Below, piece by piece: positions 12,621-24,884 of a DNA stretch of 64,000 nt (position 1 is its first letter; each line of letters opens with the position of its first letter). This DNA is from Sapria himalayana (taxonomy: Eukaryota > Streptophyta > Magnoliopsida > Malpighiales > Rafflesiaceae). The stretch spans positions 106,777-170,776 of the forward strand of contig JAREIK010002431.1 of the NCBI GenBank assembly GCA_029783825.1, given 5' to 3'. The translations under genes and the position numbers were made by a program. Under the pieces are notes generated by a model that did no database searches, had not been told where the DNA came from, and worked only from the letters and a program-made list of their open reading frames with translations.

Positions 12621-12827
12621 ACATTTTTAGAGAGAGAAAGTATCTATTAAGAAGTCATTTTTATAAAACCCACTTCTCTCAATTCTTTACAGAGAATGTA
12701 GCATTTTTAGAGGGAGAAAGCATAATTTTTTGGGCAAGACAAGCTCAATTCTAAGCCAAAAATTGAAAAAAAATAATTTATTAGCTATTGAGAAGTCATT
12801 TTCGAAAGTTCTCTAAAACCCGATATT

Positions 12828-14246
12828 ATGCTTCTGAATATTACACTCAAAAATGATGAGCCTGCTATTTACTTCTCGTCAGAAGATATCTCCAAGCTCA
12901 CCGTGCATCACAAACTTACTCTCATCGGAAAATTCTCACATGGTACACCTCAATTTGACGACATTTATGGTTTCATTTCCATGCTAAAGCTGAAAGCTAG
13001 GGTGAAGTTAGCATTATACAATAGCAAACATCTATTTCTACACTTTGAGGTGAAAGAAGACCTCCACATAGTCTGGATGAGGTGCCAATGGAACATATCG
13101 GGTCTACCTATGCGCATGTTTAAGTGGACTCCTGAGTTCAATGTATTTACAAAGACTATAACATCGGTATGGATAAATATCCCTAATCTTCCTCTTCATT
13201 TATTCATTAAATCATCTCTCTACTATGTCACGAAATCTATTGGAAACCCTATGTTCTTGGATGAAGATATAGCTTGTTTAACCAGACTAAGAATGGCGAG
13301 AGTCTGTGTGGAATTCAATTTACAATTCCTTATGCCACACAGGGTGTGGATAGGGAACAATGATGTCCATGGCTTATGGCAGCCAATATTACCAGAATAT
13401 ATGCCTAGTTTTTCTTCTACTTCTTTTAAAATGGGTCATGATAAAACAAAATGTAAGGTAGGGAAGATAAAATTAGAAACATGAATGAAAATGTAGGAAT
13501 ACTTTATAAGAACAAATGGATAAAAAAAGTGTAGGAAGCGGAGGGTCGGTAGTAAACTTATACTCAGAAATATACAATATATGGAAAGTAGTAGGAAAGG
13601 GAGAGGACAAAAATCCAGAGGCAAGGCAGAGGGGTAAGGTTGATGCCGAAACTGTGGAGTTGGAGGCAGCAGAAGAGGAAAAGAAGGGGGAGGGAGGGAC
13701 AACATCAGAGGAAAGTAGTGTTGGCCAATGTCAAGGTAATATAAAATATGGTTGGAGGAAGGGGAAACACAAAATGAAATGGAGGGAGAATGGGCAGAGG
13801 AGGTTAAGGGGAAGAAAGGGGGTAGAGAAATACAAAAGAAAAGATGGTCGAAAGATAGCTACAAATAATAAGAGGAGAATAGCATTAAGGAAAATGATAC
13901 AGAAGCATAGAGGGTATGAAGATGATCTTTTATCTGAAGAAGGATCGGACTCTAAAGTCGTCCAATATTCGGCCATACTAAGGAGCATCAATACTGCCCA
14001 CTAAATAGATCAAGGGATGATGCCGAAGCATGCAAAGGTCTCATACTCATCTTCACAGAGAATAGGTGATGAAAGAAATAAAAATTAATGCGTATGTGTT
14101 TGGATATAAAGCACATAGCAGAAAAAATGGAGAAGGTGCCAGTGAGCATAACTAAAAGCTCTAGAAACTTGAGTAAGCACTTAAATAAACAATACAAGTC
14201 GAGATGCACAACCCGAGCCCAAGCTAAAATTAACATTAATGGATAG
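12828..14246 (+). pseudogene. LINE B ORF1 pseudogene (DUF4283)
   Basis: ATG 12828 opens a 218-codon frame with the DUF4283 signature: LIGKFSHGTPQF, then LPMRMFKWTPEF and MARVCVEF. It aligns by eye with ORF1 of LINE A and C. The zinc-knuckle region (about 13390-13450) is decayed; only the MGHDKTKC part remains of a CCHC box. After a stop at 13482-13484 and a frame change, the charged C-terminal part continues in another frame (13516-14004, with EDDLLSEEGSDSK, as in LINE C). ORF1 ends near TRAQA with a stop at 14244-14246, eight bases past the ORF2 ATG. Likely role: RNA-binding component of the LINE particle; not functional as it stands. Confidence 0.85.
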
Positions 14247-17200
14247 AAGCTTAATATGGAACATAAGAGGTGTAGCCAACACACCGTCAATTAATAGATT
14301 GAAAAATCTAAAAAAAAATTCATAACCTAAGTATGATAGCCTTAATAGAACAACTAGTAAACCAAGATCAATTAGAAAAATACAAAAAATATTCTAGGAT
14401 TTGATAATGATATGGCTAATCCCAAGAATAAGATATGGATTATGTGGGAAGATAGGATAAATATGAATATTCTACAAGCCTCAAAGCAGATGATTAGTCA
14501 TAACTTACATAGTCATTCAGAAGCTATAATCTTAGTATTTACACTAAAAATTCTATAGAAAAAATAAAAATTTTGTGGTAAGAAATGGAAACAATCTCAG
14601 ACTTAAATTCTCCTTGGATCACTGGTGGAGATTTAACATTATCAAGAATCCAAATGAAAGAAGGAAGGTAGGCCTTCCAATGTGGATGCAATGGCTCATT
14701 TTAATGACACTATTGACAAAGCAAAACTATTAGAAGTAGATTATCTCGGACACAAATACACATGGTGTAACAACTAGAAAAATAAGAGAGCAAAATGGTT
14801 AAAACTGGATAGAGTTCTATATAACGTAGAATGGTTGGAAGCATTAGGGAGCCTTGGAATTAGGCATCTGAACAGAACATGTTAAGATCACTGTCCACTC
14901 CTAAAAACTTGAAATAATCAACCAAAAATTCAAACATTCCAAATTTCAAAATATGTAGACTAGGCACAAAGATTTTGAGAGAGTGGTCAGGAAGGCATGG
15001 GAGGAGGAAACTCCAGGAAACATATCATAAGTTTTAGTAGCTAAACTACGAAGACTAAAAATGAATCTAAGTACAATGAATAAGGAAGTATTTGGAGATG
15101 TCAACAGAAAGATCGAGGAGTCGAAAAAAAAAGTCACAAAGCTCGAAATAGAATATGAAAAAGATCAAAATGAGAGCACATGGACAAAAATAAACAAAGC
15201 TAAAGCTAGCTTAAGACCTAAGATTACACATGAAAAAAATGTTCTTGAAACAAAGGGCGAAAATCAACTGGCTGAAAGATGGAGATAAAAATATGAAATT
15301 TTTCCACGTAGTTGCCAAAATAAAAATTCAAAAAAGAAGAATAAAAGGCATAAAGGACACACAATGAAACTGGTAATACAACTCCTTTATTGTACTCATT
15401 CCAAAAAAAGAGAACCCTAAAAAAAGCGATGACTATAGACCTATCAGTCAATGTAATTCCACTTAAAAAATAATAGTCAAAATCCTTCATAACAGATTGA
15501 GCAAGATATTGCCTAATCTAATTTTGAGGGAGCAAGTGGGATTCATCAAAAATAGATTAATGGTGGATAATATAAATTTAGTAGTGGAAATGATGCAAGA
15601 TTTTAACTCCAAATTCAAATGACATAATGTAGTAATGAAGCTTGATTTATCTAAAGCATTTGATAAAGTTGAATGGAACACTCTATGCTTTAAAATGAGG
15701 AAAATGAGGATTTCAGAGTTCTGGATCGATCTAATTTATAGATGTATATCGAGTGTCTCTATCAAAATGCAGATTAATGGACAAGTGGGTCGAGAATTAG
15801 CTCCTACAAAAGGACTAAGATAGGGTGATCCTCTCTTGCCTTTGCTTTTCAATATTTATCTAGAAATTTTTATAAAGAATAATAAAGAAGAGAATAAGTA
15901 TACAAAAAATATTACCAATTAAACAACCCAGAAACACTCCAATAATAGGATTCCTCACGTATGCATATGATATTATAATCTTCATGAATGCAAGAAAAAA
16001 TTCCTTAGTAAATATGATGAAGCTCATTCAAGCATTTGAAGAGGAAACAGAGCAAAAATTAAATAAAAACAAATGCCACTTCATAACGTCGAGGAAAACA
16101 CCTAAAAGGGTGATTCATAGAATCAAAAACACTATGGGCTTCACACAAAAGAAAAGGACAATAACTTATCTGGGTTGTCCTATTTTTGAAGGTAGGTTAA
16201 GAGATGAATACATAGCACCCCTAATGGAGAAAATAAAAAAGAAAATCATGGGTTGGAAGGAGGGTTTATTAAGCATGGTAGGAAGAGCTACATTAATATC
16301 CCATGTTCCTCACATCACAATAGCTCATACTCTAATGACCTTGAATCTGTCTAAAAAATTTATAAAAGCATTAGAAATGGAAATGGCAAACTTTCTATGG
16401 GGTAAAAAAATGGTAAGCCTAAATTCCACTGGAAAAAATGAGAAGCTTTATGTTGCCCAAAAGAGGAAGTAGGGTTAGGGTTGCTCACCCTTAAAGACAT
16501 GGCCAGATCCTGGGCATGTAAACACTGGTGGAGAATCAAAGAAGATAGTAGCCTTTGGGCAACCTTTATGAAAGGTAAACATAGAGAAGAAAACAATAAT
16601 TCGAGAAATTCAAGGAAGGCTACTACCACCTGGAAACAAATGATGGAGCAATGGTATTTAGTGGAAGAACACTCTAAATTGACAAGAAGCAAATGGAAAT
16701 GGACACTAAATCCTCAAGTAAATTTTACTCTAAAGTCTGTCAAAAAAATAGTAAGGAATAAGGGAACAACTCAAGAAATGTTCAACTGGATATGAGAAAA
16801 TGAAAACCCATAAAGAATGAAGATATTATAATGGAAAGTGTTATCGAAGGCTATCCCACTGGATGTTCATATACAAAAGAAAGGCATAAATTTGGCCTCG
16901 ATATGTGAATGTTGTCACATGAAAATGGAAGACACGGATCACCTTTTCTCAAAAGAAAAAATAGCTACATAGATCTAGAAGTCATTAGAAACGGCAGAAA
17001 ACATGAAATATAAAGAATCCTCATAAAAAAATAGAATCAACAAATAGAGAGAGGAAAAGCATAATTTCAGGATGATAAAATGGGTAAGAACCACACACCA
17101 CAGGTAGCAATCTGGTCTATATAGAAAGCAAGAAATAAAAGTAGATTCGAAGGGGTTAAAATGGAAGCGAGAAGAATATTAGAAGATATACAAAGGGAAA

Positions 17201-17839
17201 TATCAAATATTTCAATTGTTAGGCCGATAAAATTAAATGAAGCTGAAAAGAATAATAGTTTAAAGTATATTTGAGGTCTCACAACAAAAAAGCTTAAAAG
17301 AACATACATGAAAAGCTTCACATGTCATAAACCCACACATGGAATATTAGCTTTAAACACGAATGAAAGTTTTAAAAGGGAGATGAGAATGACATGAGGA
17401 GGAGTCATAAGAGACACATAAGGCGGAATCATAAAAGTATACATATTTAAGCACAAAGCTATCTCACCACTTCATGTAGAAATTTTAGCACTTCAAAAGG
17501 GAGTACAAATTTGCAAGGATAATAAGTTTAGAAACATCATAATACAAGTAGACTCAAGCCTCCTAGTGAGATTAGCCACAAATAAATTAGACAAGTGGCA
17601 ATTCGAAGAAGAGGTGAGAATGATAAAAAATCACATAAAACATATAAAATAAACAATCAAGCAAATTATATAGGTGAGAGAATGTACTATTAGACAAACT
17701 AGTAGAGGAAGGATTAAGAAAAGGGATGCAGGAATTTGACACGAGAAACATTCCAACGAAATATCAATGCTTAATAAAATTAGAAAGAATAGGATTCCCA
17801 TACATTATGCGACAGAAGAAAAAATCTAAAATAAAATAA
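14239..17839 (+). pseudogene. LINE B ORF2 pseudogene (endonuclease, reverse transcriptase, RNase H)
   Basis: ATG 14239 begins MDRSLIWNIRGVANT, an endonuclease start; DHCPL remains near 14890. The RT region has MKLDLSKAFDKVEWNTL (15635 onward) and GLR-stop-GDPLLPLLFN near 15815-15855. The catalytic box is YAYD (15960-15971) where YADD is expected, so one metal-binding Asp is lost. Then come YLGCPIFEGRL, a thumb/linker, and a zf-RVT-like region with CECCHMKMEDTDHLF (about 16908-16955). A decayed RNase H has VDSSLLVRLA near 17550-17580. It ends with TAA at 17837-17839. Several stops are compatible with CAG or TGG changing to TAG. Frames change repeatedly, so it is dead. Confidence 0.87.
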
Positions 17840-18335
17840 AAAAATAAATGGAGATGGGGAAAAGAGTTAGAAAGGCACATATATTACTTATATTTGTTAT
17901 CTTGCAGAAAAACAAGATCCTAGATCGATTAAATGGGGGGGGTCAAAATAAGAATGAAGAGAATAAACACAGAAAAAGAGAACCTAAAATATTAAAATAT
18001 AAAAAGGTAAGGGTAAGGGTGTAATGACCCATACTAAATAATACAAGCTTTTTAACATGTTTAACCAAGTTTGACTATGTTTGACCAAGTTAACTAAGAT
18101 TAACTAGGGTTGACCAATACTTAGTATGTGGGTCAGATTTGACTTTTTCAAGTGTCAGTAATTTTTGGTTGACCAAGACTCCACCCCGTAGGTCTTATCG
18201 ATATGAGTTCATAGATTGGTAGAACATCAAATCTGACTTACGGATAAAATGTTATTGTTTCGAGAAGTTCAAACAGTAACACTTTAGTAGTGTTTAGGTA
18301 TGTCTGGAAATTTTACCCAAAAATGACCCTAGGCC

Positions 18336-18344
18336 CTATATAAA
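18336..18344 (+). promoter_or_regulatory. Probable LTR TATA box (5' LTR)
   Basis: CTATATAAA follows GGCC about 317 bp from the LTR start. The other LTR keeps CTATATAAA at 28524-28532 in the same context. Conservation between diverged LTRs supports a core promoter; the transcription start would lie shortly downstream. Confidence 0.6.
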
Positions 18345-18418
18345 CATATTTTTGAGATGCCAAATGAAACCCTAGTCCCAAAACACTTTTCGAGCTCCAA
18401 AAACACTAGGCAAGAAGC

Positions 18419-21400
18419 TAGAGGCTTGGCCTAGCAAGAGGCACGTCACGGTTCGGTAGTGACTGGGCCGGCTCGGCATGGGAAAATCCCGTGCCCGGGC
18501 CCATGCCGTGCCCGGGTAAGGCACGTGCGTGCCGTGTCGTGCCTGACTCGTGTCGTGCCGTGCCTGACCCAGCACAGTTCGGTGCCCGTGGCACGGCACA
18601 CCGGCATGGGTTTATTCCGTGTCCCCCTCGCTTCGCCCCTCCCACAAAAAAGACCGTGGGTCGGGTCTGATTGGACCCGACCCGCTGTCCCCCGAGCTGA
18701 TCCAATTCTCCACCCCCAATCCCCCAACGGGCGAAGAAAAAAATTAAAAAAAAATTTAAATTTCAGCCGTTGGATCTCGCCTCCAATGGCTAGGGGGCAG
18801 AATCTAATGGCCCTCATGATTCTACCCCCTAAAAAAATAAAAAAATAAAAAAAATGACTTTTAAAAAAAATAATATTTTATTTAATCTATAAATTCCACC
18901 CCCGTTCTCTATAACATTTATGTTTTTCATAAACATTTTTTCGCTCAAATCTTACATTTTTTATCTCAAAAATCTTGCTCCTCTCTCTCGGGACTCAGGA
19001 TTTCGGCATTTGGCTTGGATTTTCAGGAATCTCAACTTGAGTTTTGAATTTTGAACTTGACTGTGATGCACCTTGCACGTGAGTGACCTTACAGCTTTTA
19101 CCGAGTAATTTATTTTAAGTTTTTTTACTTTCTTTCTCTCTCTCTCTCTCTCTCTAGTTTCTCTCTCTAGACCCAAAATAGAAAATTTTAAAATCAGTCA
19201 TCAAGTCTCTAAATAACTATTCTGATTAACAAAAATCCTAAAAAATGACAAATACTAATGAAACATATTTAAATTTAGAAAATAAAAATATTACACAGAG
19301 GTCTGATACTGTCGAAACGTTGGTTTCTCTAGTCATCTCAACCTAAACTTCTAAAAAACAAAAAACAATGAGGATTTTTGTAGTTTGGACTCATTTTAAT
19401 ATAATAAAACAAAAAAATATTAGGGGTGAGGAAGAAGAAATGGCATAGTGCAAATATTGTATGAGACTTTTAACATGTAAGAGTTCATTTGGGACTGGGA
19501 ACCTTAAAAGGCATGCCGAATTATGCACCAAAAAGCATGGTCCATTAGATCCTAGGCAAATCCAACTTGGCACTATATTTTATGAGACTAGATCGAGTTC
19601 AGTCTCAAAGTTTAATCCCTTCATATACTTTAGTGAGTTGGGTAGGGACGACATGGCCAGCCTTAACACATTGATGGATCTTCCGATCAGATTTTCGGAA
19701 GATCCAAGGGTAGTACGCATCATGCAGACATATTTTCAACCCGCTTATCGTAGGATTCCTAGGTCCACATCTAGGAATGACATACTAAAAATATATAAGT
19801 TAGAAAAACAAAAAATAATTAATGAATTTATAGTATATAGTGGAGTGGTATCCGTGACGTCCGATATATAGACAAGTCACGATGAATCATCTTATGCATG
19901 TCTCACCAGCTACTATGTAGATTCTAATTGGCCTATGAATAATAAAATTTTAGGATTCTTTGAGATTTTTCATTCTCATGATGGCCCGGTCATTTTTGAA
20001 TGTATGATGAAAATCTTTAGGGAATATAAAATTCAAAATAAAATTTTTAGTGTCACATTCAATAACGCATCTAATAATGGAGTAGTGATTAATATGTTTG
20101 TTAGGAATATTAGAAACGCACCATTAGGATAGATTTTTCATATCAGATGCATGTGTCACGTGATTAACCTGATTGTTCAACCAGTTATGAAGGTGTGTTC
20201 TCCTGCGTTGGATAATATATTTAATGCACTAAAATATATTCGCACTCATCGCAGACAACAAGAGTTTGGTAGTCTCTGTTTGTCTGTGAATCTTAAGAAG
20301 AAGAAATTCCAATCGGATGTGAGACATCGTTGGAATTACTTGTACCTGATGTTGGAATCATGTGTTGGATACGAACACGTGATATGTGACTACGTCAATA
20401 GTAATAGTGACGAACTTATTATTGATGACACTGACTAGGCTTCAAAAATTTCATTTATGAAATTCCTGAATATAATTTATGACACGACGAACATGTCTTC
20501 GTCGGTTTATATGCCCATGACTTGCATTGCACTCCGGTGCATATGCAACATTCGTAGCATGGTTAGGAAGTATCGAGCTGACCCGACACTTAGCCATAAG
20601 GTTGTAGAGATGGAAACCAAGTACTTAAAGTACTGGTCCACCATTCCATCTCTTTATTGCCTTGCTGCATGCATGGACCCTAGGGTTAAGGTGGAAGGGG
20701 TAGAAAACACCATGACTTACATTTCCTCATGCATGAACCTGGAAGAGCCACCTAAAGGGTTCATTCACGAGAAGTTGACTGACTTGTTCACATACTACGA
20801 TACTAGGTATGGTGGTGGTGGTGGTGAGACTGTGATTACGGACATGGATACCTTGTTCGGAGATGATGATTTTTCCATTCAGCTAGTGAGGGGGAAACAT
20901 AGGGGTGGACCATCACATAGGAGCGAGCTTTCTCGGTACTTAGATACCGATTATTGCTCAATCCTATCATATTCTGATACTAAGAATCTTGATATATTAT
21001 AGTGGTAGAAATCATAAGAGTTCACCTTTCCCATGCTATCTAGGATGACACGAGATCTACTGACTCCTTCAGTGTCAAGCGTAGCATCGGAGTTTGCTTT
21101 TTCTATTGAAGCGAACATGATTTCGGATAGGAGATCGAGATTACGTCCAGATATTATTGAGGCCTTGGCTTGTTTGAAGGATTGGGAGGATTCGAGGTTT
21201 AGCATCCATGATCGTGCTGGAGCTAGGACCGAGACAGGGACTACAGCCGCATCCACTATGATAGCAGAGGAGTTGATTGCTTATGATGATGATCCATATG
21301 ATATTGATCTTGATGTTGCGACTGATGATGCTCATGATATGCCGATCGACGATTAATGATGATCTACTATTTTTTGATTTCGATGTTTTATTTTTTATTG

Positions 21401-22001
21401 ATTGTATGCTTTATTTATACGTTACATTAAAACTTTAATTTGTTTGGTTCTGACCTTCAGTATCTAATGGTTGATTTGTCATTTTTTATTTGGTTTGCTT
21501 ATGTTTTTTTACTTTTTATTTTTTTTAACATAATTTATTGATTTATTTATTTTTTTGTTTTAATTTTTCATTTAAAAATTTATAACTCTATTATATAATT
21601 CTAATAAATTTTAAACTAATTTTATATTACATTATAAAAAAAATTTCAACTTTGTAATTTTAATAAATTTTAATACTTTTCATATTATAAATATATAATA
21701 TTATACATTATATATAATTGTATATATAATTTAATAATTTAGATAAATAAAATAAAAATTAAAAAAATAAATTATAAAAAAAAATTTTACCTGGCATGTA
21801 CGGCTTGGTTTGGCCCGTACGACCAGGCCAGGCCCGAGCTGGCCAGACACGACATGACACGACCCACCATGTCGGGCCCAACTTTTTTAAACCATGCTGG
21901 GCCAGGCACATGACGGTACAGTAATTTTTCCGGCCCGGCTCGGCACGAAAGCACGCCCATGCTAAAAAAAACTGGCCGGGCCGACCCGTTTGACACCTCT
22001 A
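18419..22001 (+). mobile_element. hAT DNA transposon inserted in the 5' LTR
   Basis: It is flanked by the perfect 8-bp duplication CAAGAAGC (18411-18418 and 22002-22009). Ends: TAGAGGCTTGG on the left and the reverse complement of TAGAGGTGTCAA on the right, so the left terminus has diverged after TAGAGG. Both subterminal regions (about 18419-18830 and 21790-22001) are strikingly GC-rich in an AT-rich setting. They are packed with CGTGCC/GGCACG and GGCCCG words, the likely transposase-binding repeats. One transposase pseudogene lies inside. The other LTR shows the unoccupied site. Confidence 0.95.
19245..21356 (+). pseudogene. hAT transposase pseudogene (BED finger to dimerisation domain)
   Basis: From ATG 19245 to the TAA at 21354-21356, one frame of about 703 codons encodes a whole hAT transposase. 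The BED-type finger region has VVWTHF, then CKYC (19446 onward) and GTGNLKRHAELC. The central RNase H-fold part has TSHDESSYACLTSYYVDSNW, ILGFFEI and FHIRCMCHVINLIVQ. The C-terminal hAT dimerisation segment has LSRMTRDLLT and VSSVASEFAF (about 21033-21105), followed by an acidic tail. Eight in-frame stops were found by reading the frame (19344, 19443, 19869, 20130, 20436, 21000, 21006, 21015) but no frameshift. Most fit a C-to-T or G-to-A change in Gln or Trp codons. As it stands it is inactive. Confidence 0.92.
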
Positions 22002-22901
22002 CAAGAAGCTCTTCATACCAATAACACAAGTTAGCCGTTTGGCCATATGCGCAGCATGGAAGATGGGACCAGATGAGGCATCACCGGCCGGTCACCGACA
22101 ACACTCACCATACAAATGGGTACGCCACTGCCAGATGATTCCGACCATAAAGTTTCACCACCAACCACCATCAGGCGTGCCGGGATCTAGCCGACGAACC
22201 CACCGATGGCTGCATCGTTCTTCACCTAAGTTTTCCACTTTTTGGCCATTTCTGGCCACTTCTGGCCACCCCATATCTCTCACCCCCTTCCTTTTGTGGA
22301 CCCCTTGAACTTATTTTCGTAGTTCCTTTTTACAGATTTCTCATTGTTTGAAAGATACGATAAAAACAAAGTTGGCTGACGGTCTGATCAAGTTTTTCAG
22401 CCACCATAGTTACTATTTGACCAAGGTAATGGTACTAATAAGTTCCTGGTCTCTTGGGCTTTCTATTGATATGTGGTTTGTAAATTTTGGACATCATTTG
22501 GCTAGATTTTTATTTTTAGGTTGTTTAGGGTAATTACCGAGGATTTCAGACTAAAATTTGGTATTAGTTGGTTAAATTAGGTAAAATTGAAGTTGGATTA
22601 ATAAAATTGGATATTATTAGGAATTATTAGGCATTTCAATTTTGGGTCTATAGGGCACACTATATAATTCGGCTTGTTAGGGCACAATTTAGTAGGTTTC
22701 GCAGTTCCAAAAATTGTTCTAAGGCCTTCGGGGCATTCCAATGTCTTTGGTTTAGTTATTGGAACCTAAGTGATATTTTATTATTATTACAAGCACTCAC
22801 ATCGAACCGAGAGACGATCCTAGAGATGAGTAGGACTAATCATCTGCAATCTATGAGTGACTTATATGTTTTTAAATGATTTGGGATATTATATCGATAT
22901 A

Positions 22902-23486
22902 TGCTATATATGTAATTTGTTTTTTGATAATCTATTTGTATAACCAAATATTTCTATTTTTGTTTAAATATTTTCATGTAAGTGTAGGAAAGTAAATATT
23001 AAAAGGTCGGGGATGTAGTAGTAGCAAAATAACGGAGGTCTCGCTGTTCGGTCAGTGAGCCAAAATTTTTGGAGCAGATAATGACCCGTCCCATGATCCG
23101 ACATGCTCCGGTTAAATGAACGGAGAATTATTTATTATAAAATGTTTTGTAATTTTTTAATTTCGAGTTACTATTTTTGGACCCAGGAAACTGTTCATCG
23201 TCTTCTTCTCTCTCTCTCTCTCTACATGATTTATCATGACTGCTCTGCACTGCATAATGTAAGATGATTTTTTGTTGGTTTAATCTATAATACATAAGTA
23301 TTTTCTAGTGGATATAGTTAGTCGTACTGAGCGACTGGCAAACCATGTTATTTCTGGTGTTTTATTTCTCGTTTTTTATTCTACCTTGTTAGATTGCTGG
23401 ATTGGATATATATAGCTTGATTTCCTATTGTTCTTGTTGTCTTCTGTATCTTAAAATCACCACCATGGAAGCGCAATTGCCCAACA
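22902..23486 (-). mobile_element. Solo LTR (TGTTGGG family), minus orientation, in the 5' LTR
   Basis: On the minus strand it begins TGTTGGGCAATTGCGC and ends TATAGCA. It is flanked by ATATA (22897-22901 and 23487-23491). It aligns by eye with the copy at 30000-30556 in reverse orientation. TG...CA ends and a 5-bp duplication identify a single LTR left after recombination; the parent superfamily is unknown (Copia plausible from the size). Confidence 0.85.
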
Positions 23487-23799
23487 ATATATCTATTATG
23501 ATTTAATACTTTACATATATATATTGTTTTGATCAGATGATTGGTTGCATTCAAACATGATTTTTATTTTCATATAAAATAAGTTATCATTTCATGTGAA
23601 TTTTGTCAATATTTTAACTATTTGAAAGTTTTACTATGTCCATGGATGAATCTGTGGTATTTGAAATTTTGGGGTATGTGGTTTGAGGTTTCAAACCACC
23701 TTGAAAAATTATTGTTTAAAAAATGGATTTCTTTGAGATTTGGGAAATGATTATGATATGGTAATTCTCGAAAAGAACTTGTGAGTGGGGGAAAAATTA

Positions 23800-24091
23800 T
23801 ATGCGATTAGTGGTCACGTAATGGATAGGTTCACCTGGAGATTTATTAGGTGCCACATAATAGCCAAGGTTACCCGGTGATTTATTAGGTGCCAAGTGAT
23901 GGCCAGGTTTGTCCAGAGGTTTATTAGGTGTCACGTGATGTCCGAGCTTGCCCGGAGGTTTAATAGTTGTCACATGATGCTCGGGTCTACCTAGAGATTT
24001 GTTAGATGCCATGTGATGGCTGGGTCTACCTGAAGGTTTTTTAGTTGTCACGTGATAGCCGGGTGTAACCATAGGTTTATTAGTGGCCATG
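23800..24091. repeat. ~42-bp tandem repeat in the 5' LTR, with G-box cores
   Basis: About seven degenerate copies of a unit reading roughly GTCACGTGATGGCCGGG then TTTACCTGGAGGTTTATTAG. Several copies keep CACGTG, the G-box/E-box core bound by plant bZIP and bHLH factors. The unit is 14 codons long, and the minus strand is open across the array (97 codons), but nothing supports translation. The copy in the 3' LTR is at 29845-30725. Confidence 0.85.
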
Positions 24092-24872
24092 GTGTCGTGG
24101 GGTCGAGCTTACAGATGATTTATGATGAGTTTTTGATATGGTACATGGTTGATTTCTAAATAAGGTATAACATTGTAATACTTATGATTATGGTACTTTC
24201 ATGGTTGTTTTTGTGACATGGTTGTCATACATGCTTTATGCTTAATTTGTATGTTGTGGATAATTCATATGTGTGTTGTGAATAATTTATACTATGGTTT
24301 TTTTCTTAATAGTCATGTCGATTAGATTTTGAGCATGAAATTCATTTGTTTGGGCTTGATAAAGTTGGGTTTTGTGAAATATTTTAAACGGGAAACTTTA
24401 CAAAAGAGTGGACGTGAGGTTTCGAGGGAAGAAATATTTTAAAATAAAATAGTATTTTCTTTATAACAATGCCACTCACTGAGATTTATATTCTCACGTC
24501 TATTATTTTAGATTTGTTCCCTAGGTCTAGGCAGATCTTAGGGCCTATCACCAGATTCTACACCACTCTATCTGCTATAGCTGAAGTACTCTATTTCATT
24601 CATCTGTCTTGTTTATTGGACTCGTTATTTTCATTGTACCCCTAAATTTCACAAACACTCTTAGAATGCCCTGGTATTTTGGTATTAAATTTATATGAGT
24701 TATTATTATGTATGCATGTGGTTATGACCTATATTAATTTGGGTTGTAATGGTATTTCGTGGTTATGGATTTTTTATATAATTGAGATATTTTCGTATTA
24801 CATATGTTCATTTCACCAGGTAGGACCAACTAGGAAATCTAGGAAGGGTATCCGTGTCGAGTCATGTCAGCT

Positions 24873-24884
24873 TGGTATCAGAGG
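24873..24884 (+). other. Primer-binding site, initiator Met tRNA type
   Basis: TGGTATCAGAGG lies three bases after the 5' LTR end. It matches the plant tRNA-iMet complement TGGTATCAGAGC at all but the last base, as usual for plant gypsy and copia elements. Confidence 0.85.

Larger units (their letters stand above)
12621..18019 (+). mobile_element. LINE B, 5' part (full-length L1-clade LINE split by a gypsy element)
   Basis: Starts after the array with a 5' UTR of about 0.2 kb containing GAGAGAGAAAG. It carries ORF1 and ORF2 and runs into its 3' UTR, which is cut at 18019 by the LTR element. The 3' UTR resumes at 31478. The LTR element is bordered by AAGGG on both sides, which shows the LINE was one piece before the insertion. 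Array sequence lies upstream here and downstream of the 3' part, so LINE B appears to have inserted within the array. The coding parts are heavily degenerate. Confidence 0.88.
18020..24869 (+). repeat. 5' LTR of the gypsy element (contains hAT and solo LTR)
   Basis: It runs from TGTAATGACCC to GTCATGTCA. Its 6,850 bp shrink to about 2.67 kb after removing the hAT (3,583 bp plus 8-bp duplication) and the solo LTR (585 bp plus 5-bp duplication). This matches the 3' LTR after the same correction (about 2.71 kb). A TATA box lies about 0.3 kb in, and a ~42-bp tandem array lies at 23800-24091. Confidence 0.9.

Noticed and set aside
9000..12624. Long open frames on both strands (up to about 200 codons) of Asn/Lys/Ile/Arg or Leu/Phe/Ser
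   Set aside because: They are translations of the 9-bp repeat; stop codons are rare only because the array lacks the needed words in some frames. No domain, start context or composition supports a protein.
18372..18848. Several overlapping frames in the GC-rich hAT left end
   Set aside because: They span the LTR-hAT junction or overlap in all frames; caused by GC-rich CGTGCC repeats.
22039..22308. 89-codon + strand frame in the 5' LTR
   Set aside because: The matching part of the 3' LTR does not keep the frame, and there is no recognisable domain.
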